A stretch of 64,000 nt of DNA, from contig CAYMKL010000008.1 in the NCBI GenBank assembly GCA_964390805.1, positions 1-64,000 on the forward strand, written 5' to 3'. The notes under the pieces are model-generated. The model was not told the origin of the DNA, did not search any database, and saw only the letters and a list, made by a program, of their open reading frames with translations. Position 1 is the first letter of the stretch. The number at the start of each line of letters is the position of its first letter. Both the position numbers and the translations under genes were made by a program. Source of the stretch: CAYMKL01 sp964390805. GTDB lineage: Bacteria; Chloroflexota; Anaerolineae; VGOG01. This document shows, one piece after another, positions 32,752 through 41,603 of this stretch.

Positions 32752-35700
32752 CTACCGCCGCAGGCGTTGCCGTTCCTTCTCGTGCAATAACCTCACCATC
32801 TCGAGGAAAGGCTCCGGGTATTCAAAAGCACCTTCCCACCCAGGCTTCTTGATTTCTCTAGCTGCTATCGGATCATGCTTGACCATCCATTTCAGAAATT
32901 TGATTTGAAGTCTCCGAATTCTAGCTGCTCTCCTCCTGTTAGCCTCGATCTCTTCTTTTTCTTCCCTATAGTCCCTCAACAACTCCTCGTAATCCTGTCT
33001 ACGTCTTTCTTCCTCCTGTCTACGTCTTTCTTCCTCACGCCTCCTGAGAATCTCGTTTACCAAGGGCCGAATTCTTTCCGGCACAGTGCCTCTTCCCGGT
33101 ATCCAGGGTATCGTGTCTCGTCCCGAAAATAGCCACCTCATATATTCGTACTCACCTGTCTCAGGATCGTAACGGGTGGTCCCCCTCTCTATTCCCGGCC
33201 ATAGGATCCTAGCCTCAAGATCTGCATAGCGTTCGGCTGTCCACTCTAGCGTACCTTGTGGGTCCCCCGCCTTCTCCGCGGCGTACTCTGCCATGAAGGC
33301 TGCCATTTCTGCGGCTGTCTCAGTTGACCAACCTTTCGCGCCTTGAGGGTCCATGTACATCAGCGGGTTCTGGTAGGCGTACTGGTAGGGGTTCAGGCTC
33401 TGGGGATCGGCCAACGCCGGCCAGACCGGGTCGCGGGTCAGGAAACGGGCCGTAGCCGGGTCGTAGGTGCGGGCGCGCATGTCGTACAGACCGCCCACCG
33501 ACTCCCGGCGCACGCCGTAGCGCCCCACGTAGGTGAAGGGCTGGTCGCTGGCGCCGTCGTGGCCCAGCAGTACCCCGTAAGGATCGTAGGCATAGGCGTC
33601 GGTGACGCTTCCCGTACCGTCGGTCAGGAACAAAGTCGAGCCCACCCGGTCGAAGTGGTAGAAGCGCACCTCGTTGGTGGTCGGGTCTATCGAATAGAGC
33701 AGGCTGCCACCGGGGGTGTAGACGTAGAAGTCTTTGTAGCCGCTCTTCAGAAACCGGGTTTCTCCGAGAAACCCGGTTTCTTCCATCTCTGCCACAATCG
33801 GCGCCAGGCGCAGGGCGTAGTTGTGGTAGTAGGTGGTGGTCGTGCCGGCCCCTTCGACTCCGCTCAGGGCAAGCACGGTGCGGGTGCGCAAGTCGTCCAG
33901 GCCGTTGTAGCTGAGATCGGCCGTCTGGCCATCCGCCGTGATGGAGGTCAGCCGGTTCGCCCCGTCGTAGGTGAGGGCCGTGTTCGGTGCCGCGGTCTGG
34001 CGGCCACGGGTGTCGTAGGCGTAGCCGGGGCTGTTGATCTGGCTGGCGTCGTCGTAGGACAAGTTGCCAACTTGTCCTACAGGCGGCAGATCCAGGGGCA
34101 GGGTGCGCACGACCTGGGTCGGTTCCCCCTCGGCGTTGAGGGTGTACTGCTGGTTGGCCAGTCCTGAGCCTGCCGAAGGACCATCCTGGATGCGCGTCAC
34201 CCGGCCGGCGTCGTCGTAGGTGAAGGTGGTGCCCACGCCGTTGGAGCGGGTGACCCCGGTCAGCCGGCTATCATCGTCGTAGGCGAAGGTCAGCCAGGCG
34301 TTAGCCAGGTTGTCTTCCACACGGATGAGCAGGTCCCGCTCGTCGTAGGTGTAGGTCACCGTTGCCTGGCCATCGTAGGTCACCGTCTTGAGCCGTTGCC
34401 CATCGTCGTAGGTGGCGCCAAAGGCGGCGCTGCCGTCCTGGCTGTTGATCACGTCGCCCCGTTCGTCGTAGGTCAGGCTGATCTGGTCCGCCGTCAGCAG
34501 CCGGCCGGCGTCGTCGTAGGTGTAGTTCAGCGTCGGGCCACCGGGGTAGGCGATCTGGGTGACCTGGCTGGCGTCGTCGTAGGTGTAGCTCGTGGTGCTG
34601 GTGTCCTGATAGGTGACCTGCACCAGCCGACCCTGCGCATCGTAGTCGTAGGCCCACCCGTTGGTCAGGGGGTCCGTGTGCGCGGTTCGCCGGCCCATGG
34701 GCGAGTATGCGAATGTCCACACCTTGCCCCGCAGATCGGCGATATCAGTCAGCCGGCCCAGATCGTTGCGGGTGTAAGTGGCCGTGCCGATGACCGGTTG
34801 GGCGACCGAGAGCAGCCGGCCAGCGTCGTCGTAGCCATAGTCCGTGGTGCGGTCCTCCCGATCCGTGGTCGCGGTCAGCCGGCCCAGCTCATCGTAGGTG
34901 AAGGTGGTCGCTGCGCCCAGCGGGTCGGTGATGGCCGTGGTGTAGCCCAGCTTGTCACTCTGGTAAGCCGTGGTGTAGCCCTGGGGCGTGCTGGTGGCCG
35001 TGGGCACCCCCTCGTCGTCGTACGTCGTCGTCCAGGTATTGCTCAGCGGGTCCGTGACCCCGATCAGCCAGCCCCGGGCGTCGTACGCGTAGGTCCAGGT
35101 GTGGTCGTTGCGGTCGGTGATGGAGGCCAGCCGGCCCAGTTCGTCGTACGCCAACTCTTCCACCTGCCCCGCCGCGTCGCTAATCGCATCCACGCGATCC
35201 ATCAGGTCGTACCCGTGGCCGATGGTCTCACTCAGCGCGTTGGTGGATGTGATCACGTTGCCGTTGCCATCATAGCTGAACTGCGTGACGCGATCCAGCT
35301 CGTCGGTGACGCTCAGCAGCCGATCGTTGAGATCGTAGCTGAAGTGCACGGCATTGTCGTTGTAGCCTTGCACAGCAGCCGGGGCGGTGCCCGGCTGTGC
35401 CCTGTGCCCCGCCTGGCTTGTGCTCCCTCCAGCGGCTGACGTGGCACTCGCCGGGTGGGTGATGCGATTCAGCCGCATGAAGGTGTCATAGCCATAGGTG
35501 GTGACACCCAGGTCCGAGTCGGTGCTGCTCGCCAGGGTCCCGTCGGCGTCGTAGGTGTAGGTGGTCACGCCCGCCTCTGGGTTGGTCACGCTCTGCGGCT
35601 GCCCCAGCGCGTTGTAGGTGAAGGTCCACACCTTGTCCAACCGGTCGGTGTGGCTCAGCACATTGCCGGACTCGTCGTGCGTGAAGTGCTCGTCGGTGCC

Positions 35701-37410
35701 ATCGGGATAGTGCACCTGTGTCAGGTTGTAGAAGGTGAAGTTGACGACCTGGGAGGGGTTAGCGAGGTCGGCGAAGGCCTGCACTTGGGCGGTGTAGGTG
35801 TAAGTGGTGGTGTGGCCCAGCGCGTCGGTGTAGGCGGCGATCTTGCCCGATAGATCGTGATAGCTGACGCGGGCCGTGTCCTCTAGCCGGTCGTGCAGCG
35901 CGGTCATGTGCTCCCGGTCATCGAAATCCAGGGTGTAGCTGTTACCGGCGCGGTCCTGAACGGCCGTGCCCAGCCGGCGGTCCGCGTGGGTCAGGATCTG
36001 AACCCCGGCTGGATCGGTAACGCGCGTCAGGCCGGCGGCCGGGGTGTCATGCTCAATGGTGCTGACGTTGCTGTAGGCGTCCTCCTGCCGGATCGCCTGG
36101 CCCGTGGCGTTGTAGGTCTGGGTGTAGGGGGTGTTGTCCTCGGGCCGTGTCTGGGCCGTCATCAGCGGCCCGTGCGTGACATTGGCGGCGTAGGTGTAGG
36201 TCGTCTGGTTGTCCTCGGCGTCGGTGGCGGTGGTCAGGTGGCTGTTGCCGTCGTATGTGAAGTCCACGTGCCGGGTGCCGTGGGCGACCTGGGTCAGCCG
36301 GTCGCCGGTGTAGGTGAAGTTGAGAGCCCGCCCCAGCCCGTCGGAGACCAGCGTGATGCGGCCGTTGCCGTCGTGACCCAGGACAAACCGGTTGGCGTTG
36401 CGGTCCCGGATTTCCTGCAACAGCCCGGCGGCGTCAAAGCGGTACACCAGCTCCTGAATGGGGTCCATCAGCCAGTAGTGGCCGACATTGTCCTCCCGGA
36501 GGATGTAGGGGACCGGCTCCTGGCGGAAGTTGCGTTCCCAGGTCACGCCCGGCAGAGCGCCCCCAACGAACTGAAAGTGAATGAGCTTGCCCCGCTCGTG
36601 GAAGACGACGCGCCGCCAGGTGTCGGGGGCCAGCAGGCGCATGTCGAAGTTGTGCAGCCAGTTGGAGCCCAGGGTGCTGGTGATCACCTCCTCGTCGTGC
36701 AGGCCGGTGGCGTAATAGCGGCTGAAGGTGAGGGGCAGGGGTCCGCCCAGGTCAAAGTCCACGATGGGATCAGTGTAGTACTCCCCCGTGCCGGCGTTGA
36801 TGGGCTCCGGAGGAGCGGTCTGGGCGCCGGCGTTTGCCCCCGTGGTCTTGTTTGGGGGCTCATCCGCGACCGGCACCCAATAGTCATTCGAGAAATAGTC
36901 GGGCGGCTCGTCCTCGAATTGGTCCACCGCGGACGCGACCGCAATGTCCTCGCTATAGTCCACCGCGGGCGGGTCGGCAATGACCTCCATATAGCTGTCA
37001 ATCGTGGTCCCGAGGGACACGCCGAGGTTGACGGTCACCTGGTACACTGCCTCAAACCTCTGCCCGGTGTTCATGTCCCCTACGTTCCATCGAATAGTGG
37101 TAGACGTGCCGCCTCCCTCGTCCGGCGGGGGAGAGACGGACCCGTACCCACTGGTGTGGCTCGAATCTCGTCCGTCAATGATCCTGACCCCGCTCGCCGG
37201 CGGTCCCCGGCGGGTCACTGTGAGGTGGTAGGTGATCGTCCCGCCCGCTTCGGTCCACTTCTCTTCCGACCACTTTTCGATCTTCCAGTGGGCGTTCGTG
37301 TTCTCGGTGGCCTGGGCCACGGGCGGCGGGACGAGCCCCACGAAGTTGGACAGGGTCAGGCACAGTATGAGCAGCGTGTAGATACGCTGTCGAGTAGTCC
37401 TAGTAAACAT
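32752..37410 (-). CDS. Large RHS/YD-repeat protein
   Basis: A secreted 1,552-residue YD-repeat protein of the RHS type. Signal peptide (about 1-34); a DUF11-like region; a DUF6531-like domain with NAGTGEYYTDPIVDFDLGG; many YD repeats (TYDAxGRL type) from about residue 300 to 1250; the RHS core near 1310 (GLYDMRARTYDPATARFLTRDP, given as MRARTYDP and FLTRDP) and SLNPYQYAYQNPLMYMDPQG. The C-terminal about 200 residues form an Arg/Glu-rich coiled coil (RRREEERRRQ) with no toxin motif I recognise, and no immunity gene follows. ATG at 37410 has AAGGAGG before it; the longer frame to 37446 overlaps the previous gene. It has no dockerin, but its neighbour 14 bases upstream is a YD-repeat protein with one. 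The gene carries three or more short in-frame repeats. Confidence 0.92.
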   Translation of the reverse strand: MFTRTTRQRIYTLLILCLTLSNFVGLVPPPVAQATENTNAHWKIEKWSEEKWTEAGGTITYHLTVTRRGPPASGVRIIDGRDSSHTSGYGSVSPPPDEGGGTSTTIRWNVGDMNTGQRFEAVYQVTVNLGVSLGTTIDSYMEVIADPPAVDYSEDIAVASAVDQFEDEPPDYFSNDYWVPVADEPPNKTTGANAGAQTAPPEPINAGTGEYYTDPIVDFDLGGPLPLTFSRYYATGLHDEEVITSTLGSNWLHNFDMRLLAPDTWRRVVFHERGKLIHFQFVGGALPGVTWERNFRQEPVPYILREDNVGHYWLMDPIQELVYRFDAAGLLQEIRDRNANRFVLGHDGNGRITLVSDGLGRALNFTYTGDRLTQVAHGTRHVDFTYDGNSHLTTATDAEDNQTTYTYAANVTHGPLMTAQTRPEDNTPYTQTYNATGQAIRQEDAYSNVSTIEHDTPAAGLTRVTDPAGVQILTHADRRLGTAVQDRAGNSYTLDFDDREHMTALHDRLEDTARVSYHDLSGKIAAYTDALGHTTTYTYTAQVQAFADLANPSQVVNFTFYNLTQVHYPDGTDEHFTHDESGNVLSHTDRLDKVWTFTYNALGQPQSVTNPEAGVTTYTYDADGTLASSTDSDLGVTTYGYDTFMRLNRITHPASATSAAGGSTSQAGHRAQPGTAPAAVQGYNDNAVHFSYDLNDRLLSVTDELDRVTQFSYDGNGNVITSTNALSETIGHGYDLMDRVDAISDAAGQVEELAYDELGRLASITDRNDHTWTYAYDARGWLIGVTDPLSNTWTTTYDDEGVPTATSTPQGYTTAYQSDKLGYTTAITDPLGAATTFTYDELGRLTATTDREDRTTDYGYDDAGRLLSVAQPVIGTATYTRNDLGRLTDIADLRGKVWTFAYSPMGRRTAHTDPLTNGWAYDYDAQGRLVQVTYQDTSTTSYTYDDASQVTQIAYPGGPTLNYTYDDAGRLLTADQISLTYDERGDVINSQDGSAAFGATYDDGQRLKTVTYDGQATVTYTYDERDLLIRVEDNLANAWLTFAYDDDSRLTGVTRSNGVGTTFTYDDAGRVTRIQDGPSAGSGLANQQYTLNAEGEPTQVVRTLPLDLPPVGQVGNLSYDDASQINSPGYAYDTRGRQTAAPNTALTYDGANRLTSITADGQTADLSYNGLDDLRTRTVLALSGVEGAGTTTTYYHNYALRLAPIVAEMEETGFLGETRFLKSGYKDFYVYTPGGSLLYSIDPTTNEVRFYHFDRVGSTLFLTDGTGSVTDAYAYDPYGVLLGHDGASDQPFTYVGRYGVRRESVGGLYDMRARTYDPATARFLTRDPVWPALADPQSLNPYQYAYQNPLMYMDPQGAKGWSTETAAEMAAFMAEYAAEKAGDPQGTLEWTAERYADLEARILWPGIERGTTRYDPETGEYEYMRWLFSGRDTIPWIPGRGTVPERIRPLVNEILRRREEERRRQEEERRRQDYEELLRDYREEKEEIEANRRRAARIRRLQIKFLKWMVKHDPIAAREIKKPGWEGAFEYPEPFLEMVRLLHEKERQRLRR
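33749..33781. repeat. Palindromic repeat AGAAACC.GGTTTCT inside the RHS gene
   Basis: AGAAACCGGGTTTCT (33749-33763) is a perfect inverted match of AGAAACCCGGTTTCT (33767-33781). It is in frame (product TGFLGETRF), in an unstructured spot between RHS motifs. The same family appears in the GH9 gene (46674-46773). Confidence 0.8.
34054..34080. repeat. Palindromic repeat GTAGGACAAGTTG inside the RHS gene
   Basis: GTAGGACAAGTTG (34054-34066) is a perfect inverted match of CAACTTGTCCTAC (34068-34080). In frame, it codes for VGQVGNLS. Two further short elements (about 33851-33873 and 34161-34181) carry the TTCGAC-n-GCTCAGG theme. Confidence 0.8.
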
Positions 37411-37424
37411 AGTGCACCTCCTTG

Positions 37425-37967
37425 TCATCCACAAGTCTCCCCCCAATGCACCACCACCAGCATGATGTCTACGACGTCAATGTCGCCATCTTTGTCGAGG
37501 TCGTAGTCCGCATCGTAGCAGGCATCGCCGCTCTGGCAACGCCAGCGGTTAGCTGCCTCCATGACGTCGGCCACATCCACTGTGCGATCGGGGTTGAAAT
37601 CTACGGTCAGAGCGCATCTCTGTAGCAGGTTGCCGGCGTTGTCGTAGGTGTAGACGATGATCTTACCGCCGCCGTAGTCCACGGCCACCAGCCGGCCGGC
37701 GTCATCGTAGGTGTAGTTGACGGTGCGGGCTTGAGCAGAGGTGCTGAGGCGCGGAGGTGCGGAGGTGCTCGCCTGCCCGTCCTGCCTGTCCGCAGCGGTT
37801 CGGGAGGGCTCCCGCGCTTGCGGCACCTCCACTTTGGTGCTTGCTTGGGGCTTGGCTTCCATGCTGGCCTTAGCCACGTCACTGACCACCAGTACAGCGG
37901 CCGTGAGCAAGGCTATGCCTACCAAGGTCGTAAGCAACATCCTGGGTAGTGTGTGCTTTCCGAACAT
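37425..37967 (-). CDS. Small YD-repeat dockerin protein
   Basis: An exported 180-residue protein: signal peptide (about 1-34), a spacer, one YD-repeat unit (YTYDDAGRLVAVDYGGG, YTYDNAGNLLQR), and a C-terminal dockerin (about 119-180, ending HWGETCG). It could tether YD material to a cohesin. AAGGAGG before ATG. The 14-base gap to the RHS gene and the shared YD module suggest that the two proteins work together; because the RHS protein lacks a dockerin, this one may serve as its docking part (inference). It is the first gene after the leader with promoter and terminator at 38071-38221. Confidence 0.87.
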   Translation of the reverse strand: MFGKHTLPRMLLTTLVGIALLTAAVLVVSDVAKASMEAKPQASTKVEVPQAREPSRTAADRQDGQASTSAPPRLSTSAQARTVNYTYDDAGRLVAVDYGGGKIIVYTYDNAGNLLQRCALTVDFNPDRTVDVADVMEAANRWRCQSGDACYDADYDLDKDGDIDVVDIMLVVVHWGETCG

Positions 37968-38066
37968 TTTTCCCTCCTTGTGTTTTTGTGTGTGTTGTAG
38001 ACAGCCTCCTGTCTGGGCTGTTGCCTCTTAAGTTGCACTGTCCACCTCCTTGTTCTTGTTCTCGCC

Positions 38067-38186
38067 AAAGCAAAACGCCAGCCATAGGGTGCGCGAAAAC
38101 ACGCCCTTGGCTGGCGTCGGGTTCAGGGATGGTGGCTGCTGTTGCTCGGGTAGGGTCAAGGGCGCGTCTTCGGTGCCCTGATAGCC
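38067..38186 (-). ncRNA. Leader RNA A, possible riboswitch
   Basis: This leader is near-identical to leader B at 41448-41568 over about 110 bases (GTTGTGGCTAT, AGGGCACCGAAG, CCCTTGACC, CGAGCAACA, CTGAAC, then the terminator). It starts a few bases after a strong promoter and ends in a terminator, before a gene for a surface protein, which is how a riboswitch is organised. I do not recognise the class; it does not match GEMM, TPP, FMN or cobalamin signatures. The 37968-38312 gap holds this leader and no gene. Confidence 0.6.
38071..38118 (-). terminator. Terminator of leader RNA A
   Basis: ACGCCAGCC (38075-38083) pairs with GGCTGGCGT (38109-38117), extended inward, with TTTTG on the minus strand. 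It ends the leader 104 bases before the YD-dockerin start. Confidence 0.75.
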
Positions 38187-38192
38187 ACAACC

Positions 38193-38221
38193 ATTTTATC
38201 ATGATATGGCCTTCTCGTCAA
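38193..38221 (-). promoter_or_regulatory. Promoter of leader A
   Basis: On the minus strand TTGACG (38216-38221), 17-base spacer, TAAAAT (38193-38198). Confidence 0.8.
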
Positions 38222-38312
38222 GCCGAATCGAAGAGCATGGAAAGCCGAAGGCCACGAAAGCACTTCGCGCCTTTCGTGGTCTTTCGAGTACTCCGCGGTC
38301 CAAACCACCCCC

Positions 38313-38747
38313 TCACCCACAGGTCTCTCCCCAATGCACCACCACCAGCATGATGTCCACGACGTCAATGTCGCCATCTTTGTCGAGGTCGAAGTAGTCG
38401 TCGTAGCACCCGTCCCCGCTTTGACAACGCCAGAGGTAGGCCACCTGCATGACATCGGCTATGTTCACCTGGCAGTCGCAGTTCAGGTCGCCGGAGAGGA
38501 TGCAGGTGATGGGGCCGTACCAGTAGCCGCTCTCGACCCTGTAGCTGCTGTCCTCGATGACGCCTATGGCCGCCTGGCTGAGGGAGCCGTTGACTGCGAA
38601 GTTGGTGGAGCTGGCCGGAACTCCAGCGCCTGACAGGACGTGCCAGCTCTGGTCGAAGCTGGTGGAGGTCTGGGCCAGAACCAGGCCCACCAGGGCCAGG
38701 CTGCAGAGGAGGCCGATCAGCAGCGCAAATGCTCGTTTGTTGTTCAT
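38313..38747 (-). CDS. Small secreted dockerin protein
   Basis: An exported 144-residue protein: signal peptide (about 1-26), a short domain (about 30-78: SFDQSWHVLSGAG, GSYWYG-like end), and a dockerin (about 83-144, ILSGDLNCDCQVNIADVM to HWGETCG). The N-terminal part is too short for a catalytic domain; it may be an adhesin or simply a spacer. ATG after AGGAGG. The downstream leader A and YD-dockerin gene start behind it. No relative of the short domain recognised. Confidence 0.85.
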   Translation of the reverse strand: MNNKRAFALLIGLLCSLALVGLVLAQTSTSFDQSWHVLSGAGVPASSTNFAVNGSLSQAAIGVIEDSSYRVESGYWYGPITCILSGDLNCDCQVNIADVMQVAYLWRCQSGDGCYDDYFDLDKDGDIDVVDIMLVVVHWGETCG

Positions 38748-38807
38748 CGCTATCCTCCTGTCAAAACACGGACTAGCGTCTGCTTGGAGCTTGCAAGAAA
38801 TCGGATT

Positions 38808-41318
38808 CTATTTCTGGAAAGGCTCACAGGTCCCTCCTCCATCAAACTGCCTCCAATTCGAGCCGTCACAGAAACAGGGTTCATTCAGCGAGCCGTCGTA
38901 GTATATGCTGCCCTCCCAACCAGCATTACATGTCCCTGGAGAATCTGTTGGACTCAGTCTCATCAGGGAGGATATTCGTAGTCTTCCGCTAGCAGCCAGA
39001 TCCCCTTCATCGGAGATGGTCAGGATCTCCCTGTTCAGTTGGTTCTTTAAGATCAGACCTTCATACGAATCAGCCTCGGTTATCCTGAAGTTGTTCTTGA
39101 AGATCATGTCTCCGAAGAACTGATCCACATTGTCCCTATCGCTGTACAACAGGATCTCGGTCGAGGAGATAGCCAGGCCGACTCTGTAGTAATCAGTCAC
39201 ATCGGTGGTCAAGTCGCCCCAGGCATCGCCGTAATAGATTTCTCCCGATGTGAGGTCGGAATGCACGTCGGAGACACCGCCGATGATTACTGGCACGGTT
39301 TGGCCGGCTGTCTTTGATTCACTAGCAATTCCTACCACGTGGCCATCGAAAGCATCGCCGATGATGGCTGTGCCGTGGTCAGAGTTGTCAGGATCCCTGT
39401 AGGCCACCACGAATTTGGTGGAAGAGAGGGCGGCGGCGGGGGAGGTGGAGAAGGTGGGGGCTGAATTGAAGACATACTCTGAGCCGTAGGTGATGTCCCT
39501 GCCAGAAACATCGCCGACTACGGCTGTGCCTTTGAAAACGCTGTCAATATCGCAGTAGGTCACCACGAATTGGGTGGGAGAGAGGGCAGCGGCTGAGATG
39601 TGGCTGGTGTCGGCTGAATCGAAGACATACTCTGAGCCGTAGGTGATGTCCCTGCCAAAAACATCGCCGATGACGGCTGTGCCGTGGTTAGAGTCCATGT
39701 AGGCCACCACGAATTGGGTGGGAGAGAGGGCAGCGGCTGAGATGAAGCCGGAGTCGGCTGAATTGAAGACATGCTCCGCGCCGTAGGTGATGTCCCTGCC
39801 AGAGACATCACCGATGACGGCTGTGCCGTGGTCAGAGTTGTCAGGATCCCTGTAGGCCACCACGAATTGGGTGGAAGAGAGGGCAGCGGCTGAGAAGTAG
39901 CTGGTGGAGCCTGAATTGAAGACATACTCCGGGCCGTAGGTGATGGTACTGCCAGAAACACTGCCGATGACGGCTGCGCCGTAGTAATCAGGGTGGACCG
40001 CAACGGAGTAGGCCACCACGAATTGGGTGGGAGAGAGGGCGGCGATTGAGATGCTGCCGGTGTAGGCTGAATTGAAGACATTCTCTGGGTCTGGGACGAA
40101 GGTGATGGTACTGCCAGAAACATCGCCGATGACGGCTGTGCCGTAATCAGAGTTGTCCTCATCGCGGTAGGCCACCACGAATTTGGTGGAAGAGAGGGCA
40201 GCGACCGCGAAGGAGCTGGTCTCGGCTGAATTGAAGACATATCCCGAGCCGAAGGTGATGGTACTGCCAGAAACACTGCCGATAACGGCTGTGCCGGAGT
40301 AAGGCCATATCCCATCCCTGTAGGCCACCACGAATTTGGTGGAAGAGAGGGCGGCGATTGAGATGCCGCCGGTGTCGGCTGAATTGAAGACATACCCTGA
40401 GGCGTAGGAAATGTCATTGCCTGGAGGAAATCCTTCATAAACGTACCCGTCAAGGAAACCAACCACATCTCCGGCAGTAATGCTTTCCCCAGCAGCCACC
40501 ACAAAGTCCTGAATGAGCTGCTTTACGTTACCAGCACCGGCAGCAGCAGTTGTCTGCGTGGTGCCATCGGGGAACTTGAATCCGCCTGAGGTGGATTCGA
40601 TCCTCCCGGCCACGGTGAGTTGTTCACCAGGAGCCGTCCCGATGCCGACGTTGCCGTCATTGTCCACGTACACCGCGTCGGTTGGACTTCCATCTGCTGC
40701 GTCAAGCGAATGTCCGTCCGGCACACCGAACGGAAGGTCTGCCTGCTGTATGGTGCCGTCCACGATCATGCCACCGGTGACGGAGTTGGCCTGCCCTTCG
40801 TTCACGTAGTTGGCATCGTGGTCGTGGGTCGCGCTGGCGAAGGCGCTGGCGTGAGAACCATCCACCGTGTCGGCGTTCTTGGCCTCTTCGGCCTGGATGG
40901 CAAAGGGCGCGCTCACCAACCGCACAAGAGGGCTCAATATCTCCCCCTCCACCTCCAGCTCCAGCCATCGGGCGGTGCCATCGAAATCTGAGGCGCTCAG
41001 CGCCGTGCTGCTGCCCAAGAGCACGTTGAAAAGCCCCCGGCTCACCGTCACCACTTGGACCTCCGACCAGATGATGCCTCCATCTATCTCGGCATCGTAG
41101 ATCTTGAAGGTGATGTTGTAGGTGCCATCTGGTTTGGGCAGGCCGGTGGCGGGGTCGGTCAAGCGCCCCTGGTAGTTGAGGTACAAGGGTGCCTCCCCTT
41201 GCGCTAGAGGCCCCATGGGTGGGGAAGCCCCGACGTTTCCTGCAGCCCACAGAAGGACTGCCACGGCCATCACACCCAGGATGGCCGCTCCCAAGACCGT
41301 CATTGTTCTCTTCTCCAT
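38808..41318 (-). CDS. Secreted repeat protein, beta-propeller-like
   Basis: An exported protein of about 836 residues. Signal peptide (MEKRTMTVLGAAILGVMAVAVLLWAAG), a phage-tail or collar-like N region (APLYLNYQGRLTDP), then about seven repeats of roughly 48 residues (FVVAYRDxDNSDxGTAVIGD with xxFNSAxT), and a C-terminal region with SDEGDLAASGRLRISSL and a short Cys-rich end (NAGWEGSIYYDGS). The repeats resemble a seven-bladed propeller. No dockerin. The ATG at 41318 is chosen for the AAAGGAG before it and the signal peptide; ATG at 41405, with a GGGGGGAGG site, would add 29 charged residues. It is next to leader B. Function unknown. Confidence 0.78.
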   Translation of the reverse strand: MEKRTMTVLGAAILGVMAVAVLLWAAGNVGASPPMGPLAQGEAPLYLNYQGRLTDPATGLPKPDGTYNITFKIYDAEIDGGIIWSEVQVVTVSRGLFNVLLGSSTALSASDFDGTARWLELEVEGEILSPLVRLVSAPFAIQAEEAKNADTVDGSHASAFASATHDHDANYVNEGQANSVTGGMIVDGTIQQADLPFGVPDGHSLDAADGSPTDAVYVDNDGNVGIGTAPGEQLTVAGRIESTSGGFKFPDGTTQTTAAAGAGNVKQLIQDFVVAAGESITAGDVVGFLDGYVYEGFPPGNDISYASGYVFNSADTGGISIAALSSTKFVVAYRDGIWPYSGTAVIGSVSGSTITFGSGYVFNSAETSSFAVAALSSTKFVVAYRDEDNSDYGTAVIGDVSGSTITFVPDPENVFNSAYTGSISIAALSPTQFVVAYSVAVHPDYYGAAVIGSVSGSTITYGPEYVFNSGSTSYFSAAALSSTQFVVAYRDPDNSDHGTAVIGDVSGRDITYGAEHVFNSADSGFISAAALSPTQFVVAYMDSNHGTAVIGDVFGRDITYGSEYVFDSADTSHISAAALSPTQFVVTYCDIDSVFKGTAVVGDVSGRDITYGSEYVFNSAPTFSTSPAAALSSTKFVVAYRDPDNSDHGTAIIGDAFDGHVVGIASESKTAGQTVPVIIGGVSDVHSDLTSGEIYYGDAWGDLTTDVTDYYRVGLAISSTEILLYSDRDNVDQFFGDMIFKNNFRITEADSYEGLILKNQLNREILTISDEGDLAASGRLRISSLMRLSPTDSPGTCNAGWEGSIYYDGSLNEPCFCDGSNWRQFDGGGTCEPFQK

Positions 41319-41447
41319 TTTGGTTTCTCCTTTCGTTGTTTTTGTGAGAGTAGCTCTCAGTTCTTCAATTAGCCTACGGATCAGTCCGCTCTTCGTTGAC
41401 GACATATTCTTTCCTCCCCCCCAATTTTGAAAGCACCTCTTCCCCAC

Positions 41448-41568
41448 AAACCAAAACGCCAGCCTCAGGGCACGCAAGAGTGCACCTTGGCTGGCGTTGC
41501 GTTCAGTGATGATATCTGCGATGTTGCTCGAGCACGGTCAAGGGTGGGCTTCGATGCCCTGAATAGCT
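41448..41568 (-). ncRNA. Leader RNA B, possible riboswitch
   Basis: Sister of leader A with the same block order: promoter, AGTTGTAGCTAT, AGGGCATCGAAG, CCCTTGACC, CGAGCAACA, CTGAAC, then a terminator with ACGCCAGCC at 41456-41464 and GGCTGGCGT at 41489-41497 (plus strand). It precedes the propeller-like gene. The inner hairpins of A and B differ in sequence but keep pairing, so a structured RNA is supported. Confidence 0.6.
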
Positions 41569-41574
41569 ACAACT

Positions 41575-41603
41575 ATTTTACCACAGTATAGCCTTCTCGT
41601 CAA
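41575..41603 (-). promoter_or_regulatory. Promoter of leader B
   Basis: On the minus strand TTGACG (41598-41603), 17-base spacer, TAAAAT (41575-41580). The -35 box overlaps the TGA stop codon of the upstream DUF4091 gene. Confidence 0.8.

Noticed and set aside
32752..33340. A toxin domain at the RHS C terminus
   Set aside because: The tail is an Arg/Glu-rich coiled coil without recognisable catalytic residues and no immunity gene follows; a toxin role cannot be supported from this sequence.
34396..37506. Plus-strand frames of 347 and 537 codons opposite the RHS gene
   Set aside because: They are shadows of the YD repeats on the other strand, caused by high GC; composition is Gly/Val/Arg-rich and no domain is recognised.
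38067..38186. Assignment of leader A as a TPP or c-di-GMP riboswitch
   Set aside because: The TPP blocks (CTGAGA, ACCTGATCTGG) and the GEMM block GGGACGCAAAGCC are missing, so no class was named.
38808..41318. A dockerin in the propeller-like protein
   Set aside because: The C terminus is a short Cys-rich stretch without the paired DxDxDG repeats; only the neighbours have dockerins.
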